A stretch of DNA of 64,000 nucleotides from Welwitschia mirabilis (Eukaryota; Gnetophyta; Gnetopsida; Welwitschiales). Numbering within the stretch: the stretch's first letter is position 1; each line of letters begins with the position of its first letter. The notes beneath the pieces were generated by a model. That model had not been told where the DNA came from. It was given only the letters and a program-made list of their open reading frames with translations, and ran no database searches. Made by a program: the position numbers and the translations under genes. Of this stretch, positions 45,571 to 57,988 are shown piece by piece. The stretch covers positions 140,011,598 through 140,075,597 of the forward strand of contig JBOZIK010000001.1 in the NCBI GenBank assembly GCA_051453625.1, read 5' to 3'.

Positions 45571-48500
45571 TACTAGTCAAAATGTATTTCATGCTTTTTT
45601 ATTTATAAAAGAATTAATTGGAGTTTTTACAAAAAATTAATCTACTAAATACACACAATTTTTATGGTATTTTAAGAGATCAAAAAGTATTACATTATTA
45701 TATTAATTAGGAAAAAATTCCTATGCATTAAATATTTTTATTTCTATTTATTGTTTATGGTTACCATCATCCCTATTCTTATTACTTCATAAATGTTAGA
45801 TTGGTAGCTTGTTGGCTTTAAAAGGGCATTGTCTCTTTTAACTTCATAAGGCTAGTAAGCTAGTGAGTTTCTTGGGAATAATTCAAGACTCTTTATGATT
45901 CTTCTATTACCATGCATAATTGTTTTTTACCTTTTTTAAAAGAATATATGATTTTCTTCTTTAGAATATACATTTAAACAATTCCCTAGAAAAAATTCTT
46001 TAAGCATATTAACTATAATAATAACTTAGTAGTTTTGTTGTATAAGCCTTTCTTTCTTTTCTAGTTGCTTCATAGTCTAGCTATTATTACTTAATGTAAC
46101 CAACTTTAGCTCAATCATGAATTCGAGAATTTATAAGTGGATATCTTTATTAAAATTTGGATTCTTCTAGGGCTTTCAAAAATTAACTATTTTCTTTGGT
46201 ACTTTCTTCATCAAGATTTACTTATTAATTGTTAACTTTAACATATAGGAATTATATTCTTAACCTAGTATACCCTTAATGTGTTGCATCTAGAAGTTTT
46301 AGTTATATTTTTTATCAATTCTTTTAATACAAACATTTTGGACATGAAAAATCATCTATAATATTAAACTTTTAGAAAATTTATTATTATTTAGCTTTTT
46401 GCCAAATGATAATACTTATCTAAAATTTCTCTAAAGAGTTATTTATTTTATTACTATGTATCAATTTTTAAAGCCATAAAAGTGATTTAAGATTTCAAAG
46501 GATAAATTCTTATCCTTTTTATAATTTAAATATATAGATGAAAATTAATATTTTATGAAATATTTATTTTTATCTTCAAACTAAAGTAGGAAAGGCACAA
46601 CATGAGGTTAAATATCTTATGTAGCTTCTAAAGCATTATTAAATGGATTATGCATGATTATTAATGTTTCTTCTAAAGATTTATTCCTTTAAATACCTCT
46701 ATTAATTAGCCATAATTAAAAAATCAAAATTAAAAATTTTCATATAATTTCTTTATTTTAAATTATATTTTGATGTTATCTTTATTTTAGTCAAACTTAT
46801 TTTAGTCATACTAGGGACTTTTTCTTAAGGCCTTTCTGCCTTGTTTTTTAGTTTTTTAAAGCATACTTGTTGTTTAGCCCATGGCCCATTAATTTTAGAA
46901 TCCTTTTTAATTACATTACTTTTCATAATTGACATCTCTCCCGATAAAAGAAAATTAAAATCAATATGTGTAAAAGGTAAAACTAATAAAACTAGTTTAT
47001 TGTTAATGTTTTTCAATAAAATTATTATTCCTACTAAAATTTTATTTTTCTATTTAATGTCCTTGATAAGAAAAATACCTAAGTTAAATGGTTATAAAAC
47101 TGATTATAGTTAATAACTTAATCATGATAAAGTTAGTATTAAAGCAAAATTCATCTGACAGGACCTAATGATCTTTAAACACAGTGACTCCTTAAAGTAA
47201 AAATATCTTTATTTACTTTACCACTTTAACTTTTTAGTTTTCAAAGAAGGTAGTTAATGATAAATATTCTCAATAGTGATGGCACTAATTAGCTCATAAA
47301 ATTCAAATGTGATTAAAAGACTACTAAGATCATAATAAATTAAAATAATATTTGATTTACTAGTAGTAATAAGAAAGGAGAGAAAATGTACTTTGAAAGC
47401 ATACTTTCTTTGTTAGTTTGTTTTTAATAAACTTAAAAAATAAAATTAAAAAAATTATCAAGTAAATATTTCAAAATCTCTATGATCATTCAAAGCCTTT
47501 ACTATTACCTTTTTAGCATTAGATAGTTGGTAAAATTGCTGATGCATGCTACTAGAAACATAAGTATGTCAATCATAATTTTAAACTTCATAGTTATTTT
47601 AAGCATTAAGAATTAGATTACTAAACTTTATAAATAATGAATCTTCATTAATGGGTATAAATATAATTTTTATGTAAATATATACTACAAGAGTATCTTG
47701 TCCATAAATTTATATTAAGAGGAATGTGAACCATTAAATGCCAAATATCTTAGCTAGGTAACCCTTATTAATATTAATTGAAAAATTTAAGTAGCTTTTT
47801 AGCCCATCTATAAGGGTCATACCCCTTAAATGATGGTTAAAACTTTCATTTAATTAATTAATCTTTTTTAGGTATTTCATGTTTACATATTTGATTCATT
47901 ATTAAAAAAACCTCATTTTATTGAAATTAATAATTATGCTATGTATTACATAATAATTTCAATATTTAAGAGGGTATGTAGTTGTCTTATTAACATTTTT
48001 TATTTGTCGCACTTGATAGACTCCATTCCTCAAAATTATGTTTTATCCTCAAATTATGATTCTTTCATATAAACATTTTTTAATTAGTTTTGAGCTTCTT
48101 TATAATCCTATCCTTATCTTTTTGTCCTACTTAAACAACTCCAAATAACCATTTTCTTACTTGTTATGATTCTTATTATGTAGGTAGTGCTTAACTCAGA
48201 CTTGTTTCCTCCTCCTTCTTTGAATATCTCTATATCATGTAACCCTTTTTCTTATAAATATGGGTAGACATGGAATGTCTAATCCTTTATAAATGGCTAG
48301 TTTTAAGGTTTCATGAGTTTCTAAGACTAAGGTTATGGAAGGTATTATTTCCTTGACTAAGAACAGATACTAGAAATCACTTAAGAATTATCATGAAATT
48401 CTATTTAGCTTTGATATAATATTATATCTCTCTTTATGCTTTTCATGATGACTTAGATTTAGGAGGACATAATAGGTTTCATAACCTTGATAGATGGTAT

Positions 48501-48581
48501 TAATGAAGGCATTAGGTAATTCTTCAAGATATTTTTGATGTTGTGTAATAACCTAAAATTTCACACTTAAAACTTCATGTA
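45571..48581. other. Unresolved AT-rich stretch
   Basis: No conserved retroelement block could be read on either strand. Its upper end joins the primer site of a minus-strand element (48582), so it is probably the internal region of that element, truncated by copia C. The short frames at 46825-47113 on both strands match nothing I recognise. Confidence 0.35.
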
Positions 48582-48593
48582 GCTCTAATACCA
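48582..48593 (-). other. Primer-binding site (initiator Met tRNA type) of a minus-strand LTR element
   Basis: Minus strand reads TGGTATTAGAGC, one base from the consensus TGGTATCAGAGC, three bases inside a TACA end. This is the best-kept primer site in the window. Confidence 0.7.
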
Positions 48594-51500
48594 AGATGTA
48601 ATGCTTGTATTTTCTAATACTTCCAAATAATAAACTAGAGTACCAAAGCATTTTTGTAAAAAGGGTATTTTACTAGATGTATAATATGAATATTTACCTA
48701 AATATATATTATCTATAATGATTATAAGTTTTTCAATCTTAGGTTTTAAATTTTAATAATTTGTAACTAGTTTATATAAAATCATAAATGATCCAAAATA
48801 AATTTGTAAGGCCTAATATTATTAATTTATCTCTATTAAGAATTTTCTCTTAGGTCATTTTAATAAGTTTCATTTATGTCCAATATATAAATATTTTTGT
48901 GTATATATTTATTCACATATTTGACCATACTACATTTAACTTATAGTACCTCTATGTTCAAATAAAAATTCGAGGAGATTTTAGTTATAGCTTGGAATTG
49001 ATCTCATAACCTTCTTATTAGTAGGTAAATTACATAATCACAACATCAATCTACTTATTAGTTAAAACAAAGACCTATAAGCCAACTAAAAAATGTGTTT
49101 AGAAGAAGCAAGACTTAAACAATTAAGGAAACTATGTATTCATTGTCACTAAATAATGCCTCTGTTGTGCAACCCTAGATATGTTAAGATCCTTCACTTT
49201 TCAGTAAGAAGCAAACCACTGTTTACCTTCATGTTCTTTTTTTTAAAAAATACATTATCATCCATCTAATGCCTGAAAAATGAATGTCTTAAGGATCTTG
49301 TGAGAAATTTTTAGGCTTCATACTTCTTATTGGCTTGGTAATAGAGAATGTCATAGGTAAAGTTTTAACTTAGATTCAATAATATTGAGAAAATGTTATT
49401 CCCGTGATTGCCCAAAACTTTCATATTACTGTATGATAAGGTTCTATAAATGTTTAGTGCATCTCTCACATATTCTGATTCTTTTCTGGCATCTTGTGGA
49501 GTTTATTGAAACCATTAATGGTGAGAAACCTAGAAGCACTTTTTAAAATTTACCATTGTGATCATTGAAAGAAGAAAAAATATGATTGGAATGCATAGAA
49601 AAGTGCATTTTGAAATTGACACGTGTTAATGTTCTTTCTTTAAAAATAAATTTTGCATTTGTCTCATAGAGATGGGCTCACCAATAATAAAGAACAATCA
49701 CATTATGGAATGCTCCTCCCTAATATTTTGTATGCAATGAACAAAAACAAGTAATTGTTTTGAATCAGCTACTATTGAACTTACTTTTTATCTGTCTCTT
49801 TTTCTATAATTATTTTAAAAAATAAGAATGATTTTATCCTATGAAACCTAGTGAAATGAATGTAGACAGAGTTGACAACAATGCGAATGCAAGCATCCCT
49901 GAGTACCGACATCCTCATCTATGCCTTTTCCTTCATTTGGTATCTAATGTATTTTATAGTGGAACATACTTCATAAGTATTGTTATTCTTGAAAGATATG
50001 ATCTGCCCTAGCTATAAAGTTATATTTGATTTAGATAGAAGGCAAACGTTGCTAACTGAGCTGTAGTAACTTTAATATAAACATTTCTTATATTGATGTC
50101 ATGGATTATAATGCTTAACACTAAGAGAATGATAATGCCTTTTCTTTATAGCTTGTTCTTAAGAGTGTAATGATAAGAAGGATGAGTATTAAATAAGTGG
50201 TCGGTGGTTTGAATCTGCTAGTGTATATGATCCACCTCTTATAATATATTGGCATTTTAGTTTATTAGTAATAGTAAGGAATAGCACATTAAAGTATGGT
50301 GGATTCCATTGGTCCCCTTCATGTTTTCTAATGCACTTTCTTAATTAAATAAATTCTTCCATTGCCTAATTTTTCAACTCTCTTGAATATTTTTTGTTGA
50401 CCTATTATTATAATATATCTTAAGTTATTTGACAAAGATAAGTATTATCTTTGCTAAAGTATGACATTTACACTATGGCAATCCCTCAAGTGGGAATGTT
50501 ACAAGTCATTCTTCAGATTGTCCACTTAACATGAGTGGCAGAAAGTGAAATGTTAAGGAAAGGAGAGAGGTCATTAGATCAAATCATAATAAATTCATTT
50601 TATTAATAGTATTCATTAAACCCATAAATTACACAAATATATGATGAATCCTATATTAATTATCCCTATTATGTATTTAAATTTAAGTATGAAATGAATA
50701 AATGATATATCTATGTTCTTCCTAAATGTGTAAATGTAAAAAATGAATTCTTACTATTAAAACATAAACACCAAATTATTTATTTAATCAATATACATTT
50801 ATACTAATAAATACTAAGAATTTATTAAAAATAAATAATCTATGGCTAATTTCTAAGGTGTAGAATAATCATAATTCATAACACAATTCTTACATTATGA
50901 ACAATTAATCACTCAAAATATTTAATTACAAAATAAATGCAAAATCTTAAAGTAGTGTGAATACAAAACCTTGCTCATAAATTAATACAAAATATTAGGA
51001 CCTTAAAGTCCTTCAACTACATGCATGAATTTAAGTATGAAAATATCACTCCATCTGAATTGCAATAGCTTACTTATCCAAAGTCCATCCTTGTGCTAGT
51101 CCTTGCACACACAGTCATGGCATGAGAACTACAACCTTTATAATTCCTAGTATGGTCCATGGTAAGGTTTTAAGTAAGGCAGTCTTCCAAGCTTAAGATA
51201 GGATCCTCAAGAAAATCATATGTAATCAAGACTTTATATGATATACAATCATTTGAATACACATACTCAAGTCTCAGTAATCCAAGAATATACAATGATA
51301 GAATGCCCTGTCAGAAGGATGTTAAAAATATCCATTTGTCTATAGGTTTATTTCTATGGCTAATAGTAACCCTTTAGATGGGTTAAATCCTTTGAAGCAC
51401 CAAAGAAATCATGTCACACATAACTAGATGGGTTACAAACATCACCCTAATCACTTTAACAGCTCATTCTTATGGCCAATGAAAGCACTTTAGGTGGACT

Positions 51501-51796
51501 AGACCCTGAAGCTACATAAGCTGGTCAATTATCAAAGTTTAAAGCATAGAATTGAAATCATAACTAAGGTATTTTATGTGTAAGAAAAATACTCACATGA
51601 AACATGTAAAATATGCAAGAACTAATTGGAACATATAAGAAATAGATGGAAGTCCATAAATCATACCGATTTTAAGATGAAAGTTAAGATCTCATGAATA
51701 TTACATGAATCTAAGGCTTTTCCAAGTTTCAAGATTAAGATCATAAGATTTTATACTAAGAATTTTATCAAGATGTGAAATATGAGACGAGGAAGG

Positions 51797-51810
51797 TCCT
51801 ATTTATAGTA
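51797..51810 (-). promoter_or_regulatory. LTR TATA box
   Basis: Minus strand reads TACTATAAATAGGA, about 570 bases inside the LTR start. This is a textbook plant TATA box and gives the transcription direction as minus. Confidence 0.65.
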
Positions 51811-51851
51811 GAAAATATTAGATATGAAGATGCACCAAGTAAGAGAGTGGT

Positions 51852-51975
51852 AAAAGGGGTGAAAGTGGTGTGGCAAAAGTGGTGGAGGTGGTGGAAGTGG
51901 TGGATGTGGTTGAAGTGGTGGAAGTGGTTTAGTAAAAGTGGTGAAGATGGTGGAAGTGGTAAAGGTGGTGGGGGT
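51852..51975. repeat. GTGGTGGAA-type minisatellite upstream of the LTR TATA box
   Basis: About a dozen imperfect copies of GTGGTGGAA / GTGGTAAAA follow one another. The frames read here (Gly/Trp/Lys or His/Phe/Pro repeats) are products of the repeat. It begins about 40 bases upstream of the TATA box in the minus-strand sense, where LTR enhancer repeats are often found. Confidence 0.85.
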
Positions 51976-52376
51976 TCCATTACCTTGCTAGGCCATTAGG
52001 TAAATAATAAATAACAAATATGATTTCCATAATTAACAAATAATAAATAAGAAATTAGAAGTAATAATAAAGTATTCCCTAAACATAGTAGCAATTATAA
52101 TCCAATTTTCTTTTAACATTTAACAATAATAACTCTAGACATTAAGCATCTTTATTCAAAATAATTTCAAATTTAAATCCACAACTCATTAGTACTTTCC
52201 AAAATGAACATTTGAATCAAATAAGCCAAAGTAGAAAATAATAATTATGGAACTATTAGATATAAAGTAAAACATTAAAAAACTTAACATAAATATTAGC
52301 TTTATAAAATTTCATTTTCTCTTTCAACTTATTAATTAAGACATTCTAAACATTATTAAAAATTTGGGACATGACA

Positions 52377-53424
52377 GGTTGGAACTTCACCAAACGTCTC
52401 TAATACATTTTATACTTTTCTTTTTTAACACAAGAATTTAAATAGTATTCTATGTCTCTAATGATGTATTAAGGATATATCATTTATGAAGGTTATTATA
52501 AAGTCATTTTACTTAATCTAATTATTTTTAATTATGATTAATTCAATCCATCTTATTATTACATCTTCCATTAAGAACATTGCAGATAATGATTGTTCTT
52601 AGCATTTTAACATTATTTAATTGAAAATGATGATTACTATAATGAATCTAATTCAATACTTCTTCATAATATCTAAGATTTCTTGCATATCATTTAATTT
52701 GTACATTCTTAGTGTATCCTTGAAAGTTAGTTTATTTGATATATTATCTTTATGCTTTCTAATGGAAGATAAAAATTAAATACTAATACTCTTAAACATC
52801 TTTATTAATTGTTTATAGAGATCTAGGACTAGAATAAACTTCTTTGTATTGGTATTTTATGTTATAAATCCTTTTATTACATGCTTAAATAGATTTTTCT
52901 TTAGTTGTAAGGGACTACATGGGATTCTCCCATGGACTTCCTTCTAAAACTCATAAGGTGAAGTTAAGTTTCTTATTTGCCTTATTTTAAGATGTCTTAA
53001 CATTCATTTAATTATTTCTAAATTTCTAGGATAATTCATCAATCTTATGTTTAAGATCATTGATGAAACTGCTTGTTTACTATTCTATGATTTTAACAAC
53101 GTATATGTTATCAATGTGTCATGAAGCTTGATATGTATCTTGCATTTATTTTATAGTAATTAATATATTTACTTAATTATTATGGTTAAAACTACTAAAA
53201 CTATTAACAACTCTTTAATTATTAGTAAAAATAATAAAACTTATTAATTTTTAAAATAATTATAATCAACATGTCAATTTATCTTATCATAAATTAATTT
53301 TTGATCAAATTACATCTTACCATGAAATATTATCTTAATTATGAAGTTCAAATGGGTACTAGTAAAATTGTGATTCCCTAGATTGGATGTATAACTTCTT
53401 ATTTGGAATTGTAGTATAATACTT
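52377..53424. other. Unresolved AT-rich stretch
   Basis: No readable coding block or repeat. It lies between the LTR start at 52376 and the tandem array. In the sense of copia D it would lie downstream of its RT. Confidence 0.35.
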
Positions 53425-54079
53425 GAAAAGTTTGGTGATCTTTAGGTAATTTATAAGCAACTAATAAAACTCATTACATGTATAACCAATCTATAAGAGT
53501 AGATATATCATTATGACATTCTATAAACATCAAGTTAGAATCATGACATGTTAAACTAAGTGTATAATCTTTGAGTAGAAAACATAGAATATTATAATAA
53601 GTGTATAGGTTCTAGCTTAAAAGAATAATGCCTTATAAAGACTAATATAGAACAATGATGGCCAATACTAGTTATATAATGTTTAATATAAATTCATAAT
53701 TCTTTGTAAACATTAAGTTTAGTATCATGATGCCTTGTCCTAACTACACAAAGTATGTTTCAAAATCATGAAACCCTATAGGCACCACATTAGAACCATG
53801 AAATCCTATACTAAATATATGACATTTGGCTTAAAGCCATGATGCCTTATAAATACTAAGTTAAAGTAATAGTATTTTATATAAATTATATAAAGTTTAG
53901 TTCATAAAGATGATGTCCTATAGATACCACCTTATAAACATGGCATCCTATGCTGACTATATAAGATCTAATTTAAAACACATTGTTTTTTTTAAAAATT
54001 AAATTGGAATCATGACATATTATATTAACTATTAAAGGATTATTTGAGAATCATACTACCCTATGGATATCACATCAAA
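53425..54079. repeat. Degenerate tandem array, alternating 30- and 42-bp units
   Basis: The recurring core (AATCATGATGYCYTATA) is found at about 53510, 53540, 53581, 53624, 53651, 53694, 53724, 53765, 53795, 53837, 53866, 53909, 53938, 53980, 54009, 54050 and 54080. Spacings alternate near 29-30 and 41-43, giving a 71-72 bp dimer. Individual copies differ considerably. The left edge is uncertain. Confidence 0.75.
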
Positions 54080-55265
54080 ATCATAATACATTATACTAAG
54101 TTCTTAACCTTTAACTAAATTAAGAATTAAATCATGACATCCTATATTAAGTTTTTTAATCTTTGAGTAACTGTTGTTTCTGATCATGAAAGTTTATGCT
54201 AGATGAATAGTCTTTCATTTAATCACAATTAGAACTATGATGCCTTATACTGAGTTTATGACCTTTGATTTAGTCAAAATCAAAACAATGACATCTCATA
54301 CTAGATGATTAACCTTCCACTCAATCCAAATCAAAATCATAACATCCTATACTAAGTTCTTAAATTTTATTAAATTACAATTAAAATCACAACATCATAT
54401 ACTATATGAATAATATTACACTTAATTAAAATAAAACTATAAAATCCTATTCTCAGTTTTAACCTCTCATTAACTCATAAATAGAATCATAACATCCTAT
54501 ATGAAGTTATTGATCTTTTATCCTCCTATTTAAAATCATGATGTCATAGTTTAATATATCTATAATATTTCATTAATAAAAACTAGAATCATAATATTCT
54601 ATACTAGATTTATAAATTTTTATTAACTCAAAAATAAAATCATGATGTTTTATACTAGAACTATAATCTTCTGTTAACTTAGAAATAGAATCATGATGTA
54701 TTTTACTATATCTATAATCTTTTATTAACTTAGAAATAGAACCATGGTGTTCTATACAAGGTTTATCATCTTCTATTGATCTAGAATAGAACCATTACAT
54801 CTTATATTATATTTATAAACTTCCATTAATCCATAAATAGAATTGTTACATTTTATACCAAATCTATAATATTTAATTAATCTAGAAACAAACCCAATCA
54901 TCATATATTAAATCTATGATTTCCATTAACTTAAATGAGAATGATAGCAAGCTATACAAGGTCTATGAACTTTAATTAATTTATAAATAAAATCATTATG
55001 TACTATGCTAAATTTATAATCTTTTGTTAATTTAAAAATAGAATTATACTTTCTTATAATAAAACTAGGATATTCTATTAATCCAAAAATAAAATCATGA
55101 TCCCTATGTACAACTAGAATCATAATGTTCTATATTGGATCTTTGATCTTCTAGTAATTCAAAACTAAAATTCCAATTTCTTATATTAGATATGTAATAT
55201 TCTAATGGTATAGAAATAGAATCATGATGTTGTATATTAAATCTAGAATCTTTATTAACTAAAAA
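54080..55265. repeat. Degenerate tandem array, regular 50-51-bp units
   Basis: The same core continues at 54132, 54183, 54234, 54285, 54336, 54386, 54436, 54486, 54535, 54588, 54639, 54690, 54741, 54791, 54842, about 54892, 54941, 54992, 55043, 55094, (55119), 55170 and 55221. Spacing is 49-53 bases with one half-step. About 23 units. The unit looks like the 42-bp unit of the neighbouring array with about nine more bases (AACTCAGAA-like). Confidence 0.85.
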
Positions 55266-55289
55266 TGTATGTCTAATGTACTTACCTTA

Positions 55290-56060
55290 AGTTAGTTAGA
55301 TTTTATCTTTTTCTTCTTAATTTCTACATCAAGGTAGAATCTAGATAATCTTCAATTAAAAATTTTAAATTCCTTAGTTAAAAAAATATTTTTATGATTC
55401 ACACATAACTTATTACTACTATTTATCAACATATCATCTACATTCACAACTATATATGTAGATATTTATCCATTAGTTTTGATGAACAATGTGACATGTA
55501 CATTTTGATAGTCATATAATTTAAATGCAATATTCTCATCTAATGAGTAAGTTTATGTACCATGATCTTGAAGCTTGTTTTAGCTCATATAATAACTTAA
55601 TTAGTGTAGACACTTTCTAATCTTTACCTTTCACTTCAAACACTTAGGTTACATCCTATATATTTATTTTTTAAAATCTTCATTAATAAAGGTAGTATTT
55701 AAGTCTAACTAGCACATTTTTCATTACTTTTAACATACTAAATCAATTATAGTTTTAATAGTAAACCATTTACCTATCACATTGAATATTTCATTATATC
55801 TTAGTCTCTTTCTTCGATATAGGAATATAGCAACAACCCAAACTTTATATTGTTCAAGGGTATTATGTACTTTATTTTTAAGGTAGAAAGTTCATTGGTT
55901 AGGCAATGTAATATCACTTAAGGTAAGATCAACCAACTTCCATGTACCATTTTTCACAAGGATATTATATTATTCTTTCATTACTTGAATCTAGTTATCA
56001 ACTAGAATGGCATCTTTGAAAGAAATTGGTGCACCATCAAAAGTTAAATGAAGCTCATCA
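55290..56060 (-). pseudogene. Copia D reverse transcriptase, broken
   Basis: From about 56040 the frame gives GAPTSFKDAILVDNWIQVMK, comparable to EPxSFxEAxxxxxWxxAM. It then gives NGTWKLVDL-like and RYKARLVAKG-like traces, LIKLLYELKQASRSWY (for LKKSLYGLKQSPRAW), and TLFIKTNG, stop, ISTYIVVNVDDMLI at 55490-55430. The catalytic Asp pair (VDD) is intact here, unlike in elements A, B and the gypsy. Stops still prevent function. Confidence 0.75.
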
Positions 56061-56465
56061 TCATTATAAAGATATGAGTAAGAGCTCTTTTTGGTTCTAA
56101 TTTTTTAAATTTTTATCATTATAAACATCTTTTAGAGTAGATTCTTACGAATTATATAATGTTTATATTTGAACATTATCAAAATACTTACTAAGATAAT
56201 CTAATGAGTTGCTACTAGAACCATCTACATATGTACTAGGTACAAGAAATTATTCAATCTCTCCAAGTTTTATTTTATATAAATTATTTAACTAGAAGAA
56301 ACTATTGAATTAACATTTATGATCAATCTCCCTCCCTAATTGTAGGACACTGAGAACTCAATATTTACATAGGATGAGAGGAAGGCTAAAGCTTAAAAAT
56401 ATTAAGCCAAGAATCACTCTATGAGAAATAATGCTATCACCATGCTTAGGAATATACGTGCAATA

Positions 56466-57000
56466 TTATTTGTAGCCAATTAAATATCTTAAAAATATAC
56501 TAATATAAGCACATATACCAAGATAATTATGATGATTGCTAAGAATATAGACATAACACTTATATCTAAATATAGAAAGATGGTTTAAAATAGGATTATA
56601 TCCATTCCATTTCTTAGTAGGATATATGCCATTTTTAGAAGCAAAATTAATATAATTATTACAATATATCATGATACTAATAAATTCACCTTGCAAGTAG
56701 GAAAAATAACCATTAAAGTACATCATTGGGTATGTCAAATTCATGATGGTTTAAATCAATTATTTAGTAATGAAATTATACTAAAGTATGCTTAGGGATG
56801 TTTTTTAATAATGAATACCTTTTAAAGTAATTAATTCCATCAATTCCACTAATGTGTCTTAACCACCATTATCATAATGGAAATCATTAATTATATTATT
56901 GTTTTTCTTTTCTAGTTTTTCTATAAAAGTCTTAAAACTATTTAAAGTAAGAAATTTAAATCCCATAAAATTAATGATCATCTCTAAATGATATGAATTA
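56466..57000 (-). pseudogene. Copia D integrase C-terminal fragment
   Basis: The frame 56744-56466 contains KWNGYNPILNHLSIFRYKCY and LRYLIGYK, equivalent to the WxGxKPxVxHLRVFGCxxY...FIGY block of copia integrase. The core domain between 56750 and 57000 is not readable with confidence. Confidence 0.65.
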
Positions 57001-57976
57001 GCAATATTCTTGGAGTGAAGATACTAGCATAGGACCATATAAATCATTATAAATGAGTAGAAAATTTTGATCAGTGCATTATTCCTAATGAAAAATTCAT
57101 GTCATGTTTTTTTACTTATTATACATTCTTAATATTAAGATAAATAAGATGGAATAAAAGGTAGAATCTCATGTTCATTCTCATACATTACTATCAAAAA
57201 ACAAGGATTAGAATAACTCAATGAGAATAACATAGTGGTAAGGGGGGATTTCTACTTTTAAATTATGGTAGATAATTTCATGTATACTAATAGGCCCTTG
57301 AAAATGCACTAGTTTTTCATCTATATAGCCTTTTAAATGATCTTATCTAACTAATTTAAAAAGTAAGAAAAGATGTAACCTTAAATAAGGAACATATAAA
57401 AGTTAATATATCATTCATGACAAGAAAGAAGGTACTTTAATAAACTAGAGTTCTAGTTCCAAGTAAACTTAACTAAGACATGCTATAAAATCATCAAAGT
57501 AGTTATGCTATACGTCACATGACTAGTTGCAGTAGTATATATAATTTAAGATTTTTCATAAGGTATGTTTTCACTAGTATTTATAAGACAATGATATTAA
57601 AACATCACATTAGATTCATAGTATTTAGAATTATTAAAAGAGACAAAGTTATTAGTAATTATATTCACCTTATAAGTCTTTCTATTTTTATTCTAATGTA
57701 TCTGATAATAACATATTATTGTCTTCTGTAATCCAAACCTTGATATTTGTTATGTTTTATAGCAACATTATTATAATAATATTTCATCTTTGGTGGAGAC
57801 TAATGACATTAAATAGATGAAGTTACTTACTATGTATAGGGAGCTTCATTCTTATCATAATGTTAACTTTTAGGAGGGTATTCACTTAAATAATTCTTAT
57901 TTAAACATCATCAACTATGAGAATTAATACTTTGAATGCATATTTAAGTGATAAGATGTTAACAAAATTAAACTAT
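57001..57976. other. Unreadable copia D gag region
   Basis: AT-rich sequence between the integrase fragment and the primer site. No gag core or zinc knuckle seen. The plus-strand frame 57519-57731 matches nothing. Confidence 0.3.
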
Positions 57977-57988
57977 GCTTTGATATTA
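57977..57988 (-). other. Primer-binding site of copia D (degenerate)
   Basis: Minus strand reads TAATATCAAAGC, the consensus TGGTATCAGAGC with three G-to-A changes, followed by ATAG as in many copia elements. Confidence 0.5.

Larger units (their letters stand above)
48597..52376 (-). repeat. Gypsy-type LTR (minus strand), possibly enlarged by an insertion
   Basis: Read on the minus strand it starts TGTCATGTCCCAAATTTTT at 52376 and ends AAGCATTACA at 48597, next to the primer site. It has a TATA box at 51797-51810 and a minisatellite just upstream of it. A span of 3.8 kb is long for one LTR, so an unrecognised insertion between about 48.7 and 50.5 kb is likely. No partner LTR lies in the window. 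Confidence 0.5.
55290..57988 (-). mobile_element. Copia element D remnants (minus strand)
   Basis: RT and integrase blocks and a primer site lie in copia order on the minus strand, but only about 2.7 kb separate RT end and primer site, so gag and protease are largely deleted or unreadable. RNase H and 3' LTR are not found; the tandem array lies where RNase H should start. The 5' LTR should begin near 57989. Confidence 0.65.

Noticed and set aside
50145-50230. Box B-like GGTTTGAATCTGC after a TAGCTTG stretch
   Set aside because: Spacing would fit a tRNA-derived SINE, but there is no tail, target duplication or fold to support it.
51768-51999. His/Phe/Pro-rich and Gly/Trp/Lys-rich open frames
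   Set aside because: They are the two strands of the GTGGTGGAA minisatellite in an LTR promoter region.
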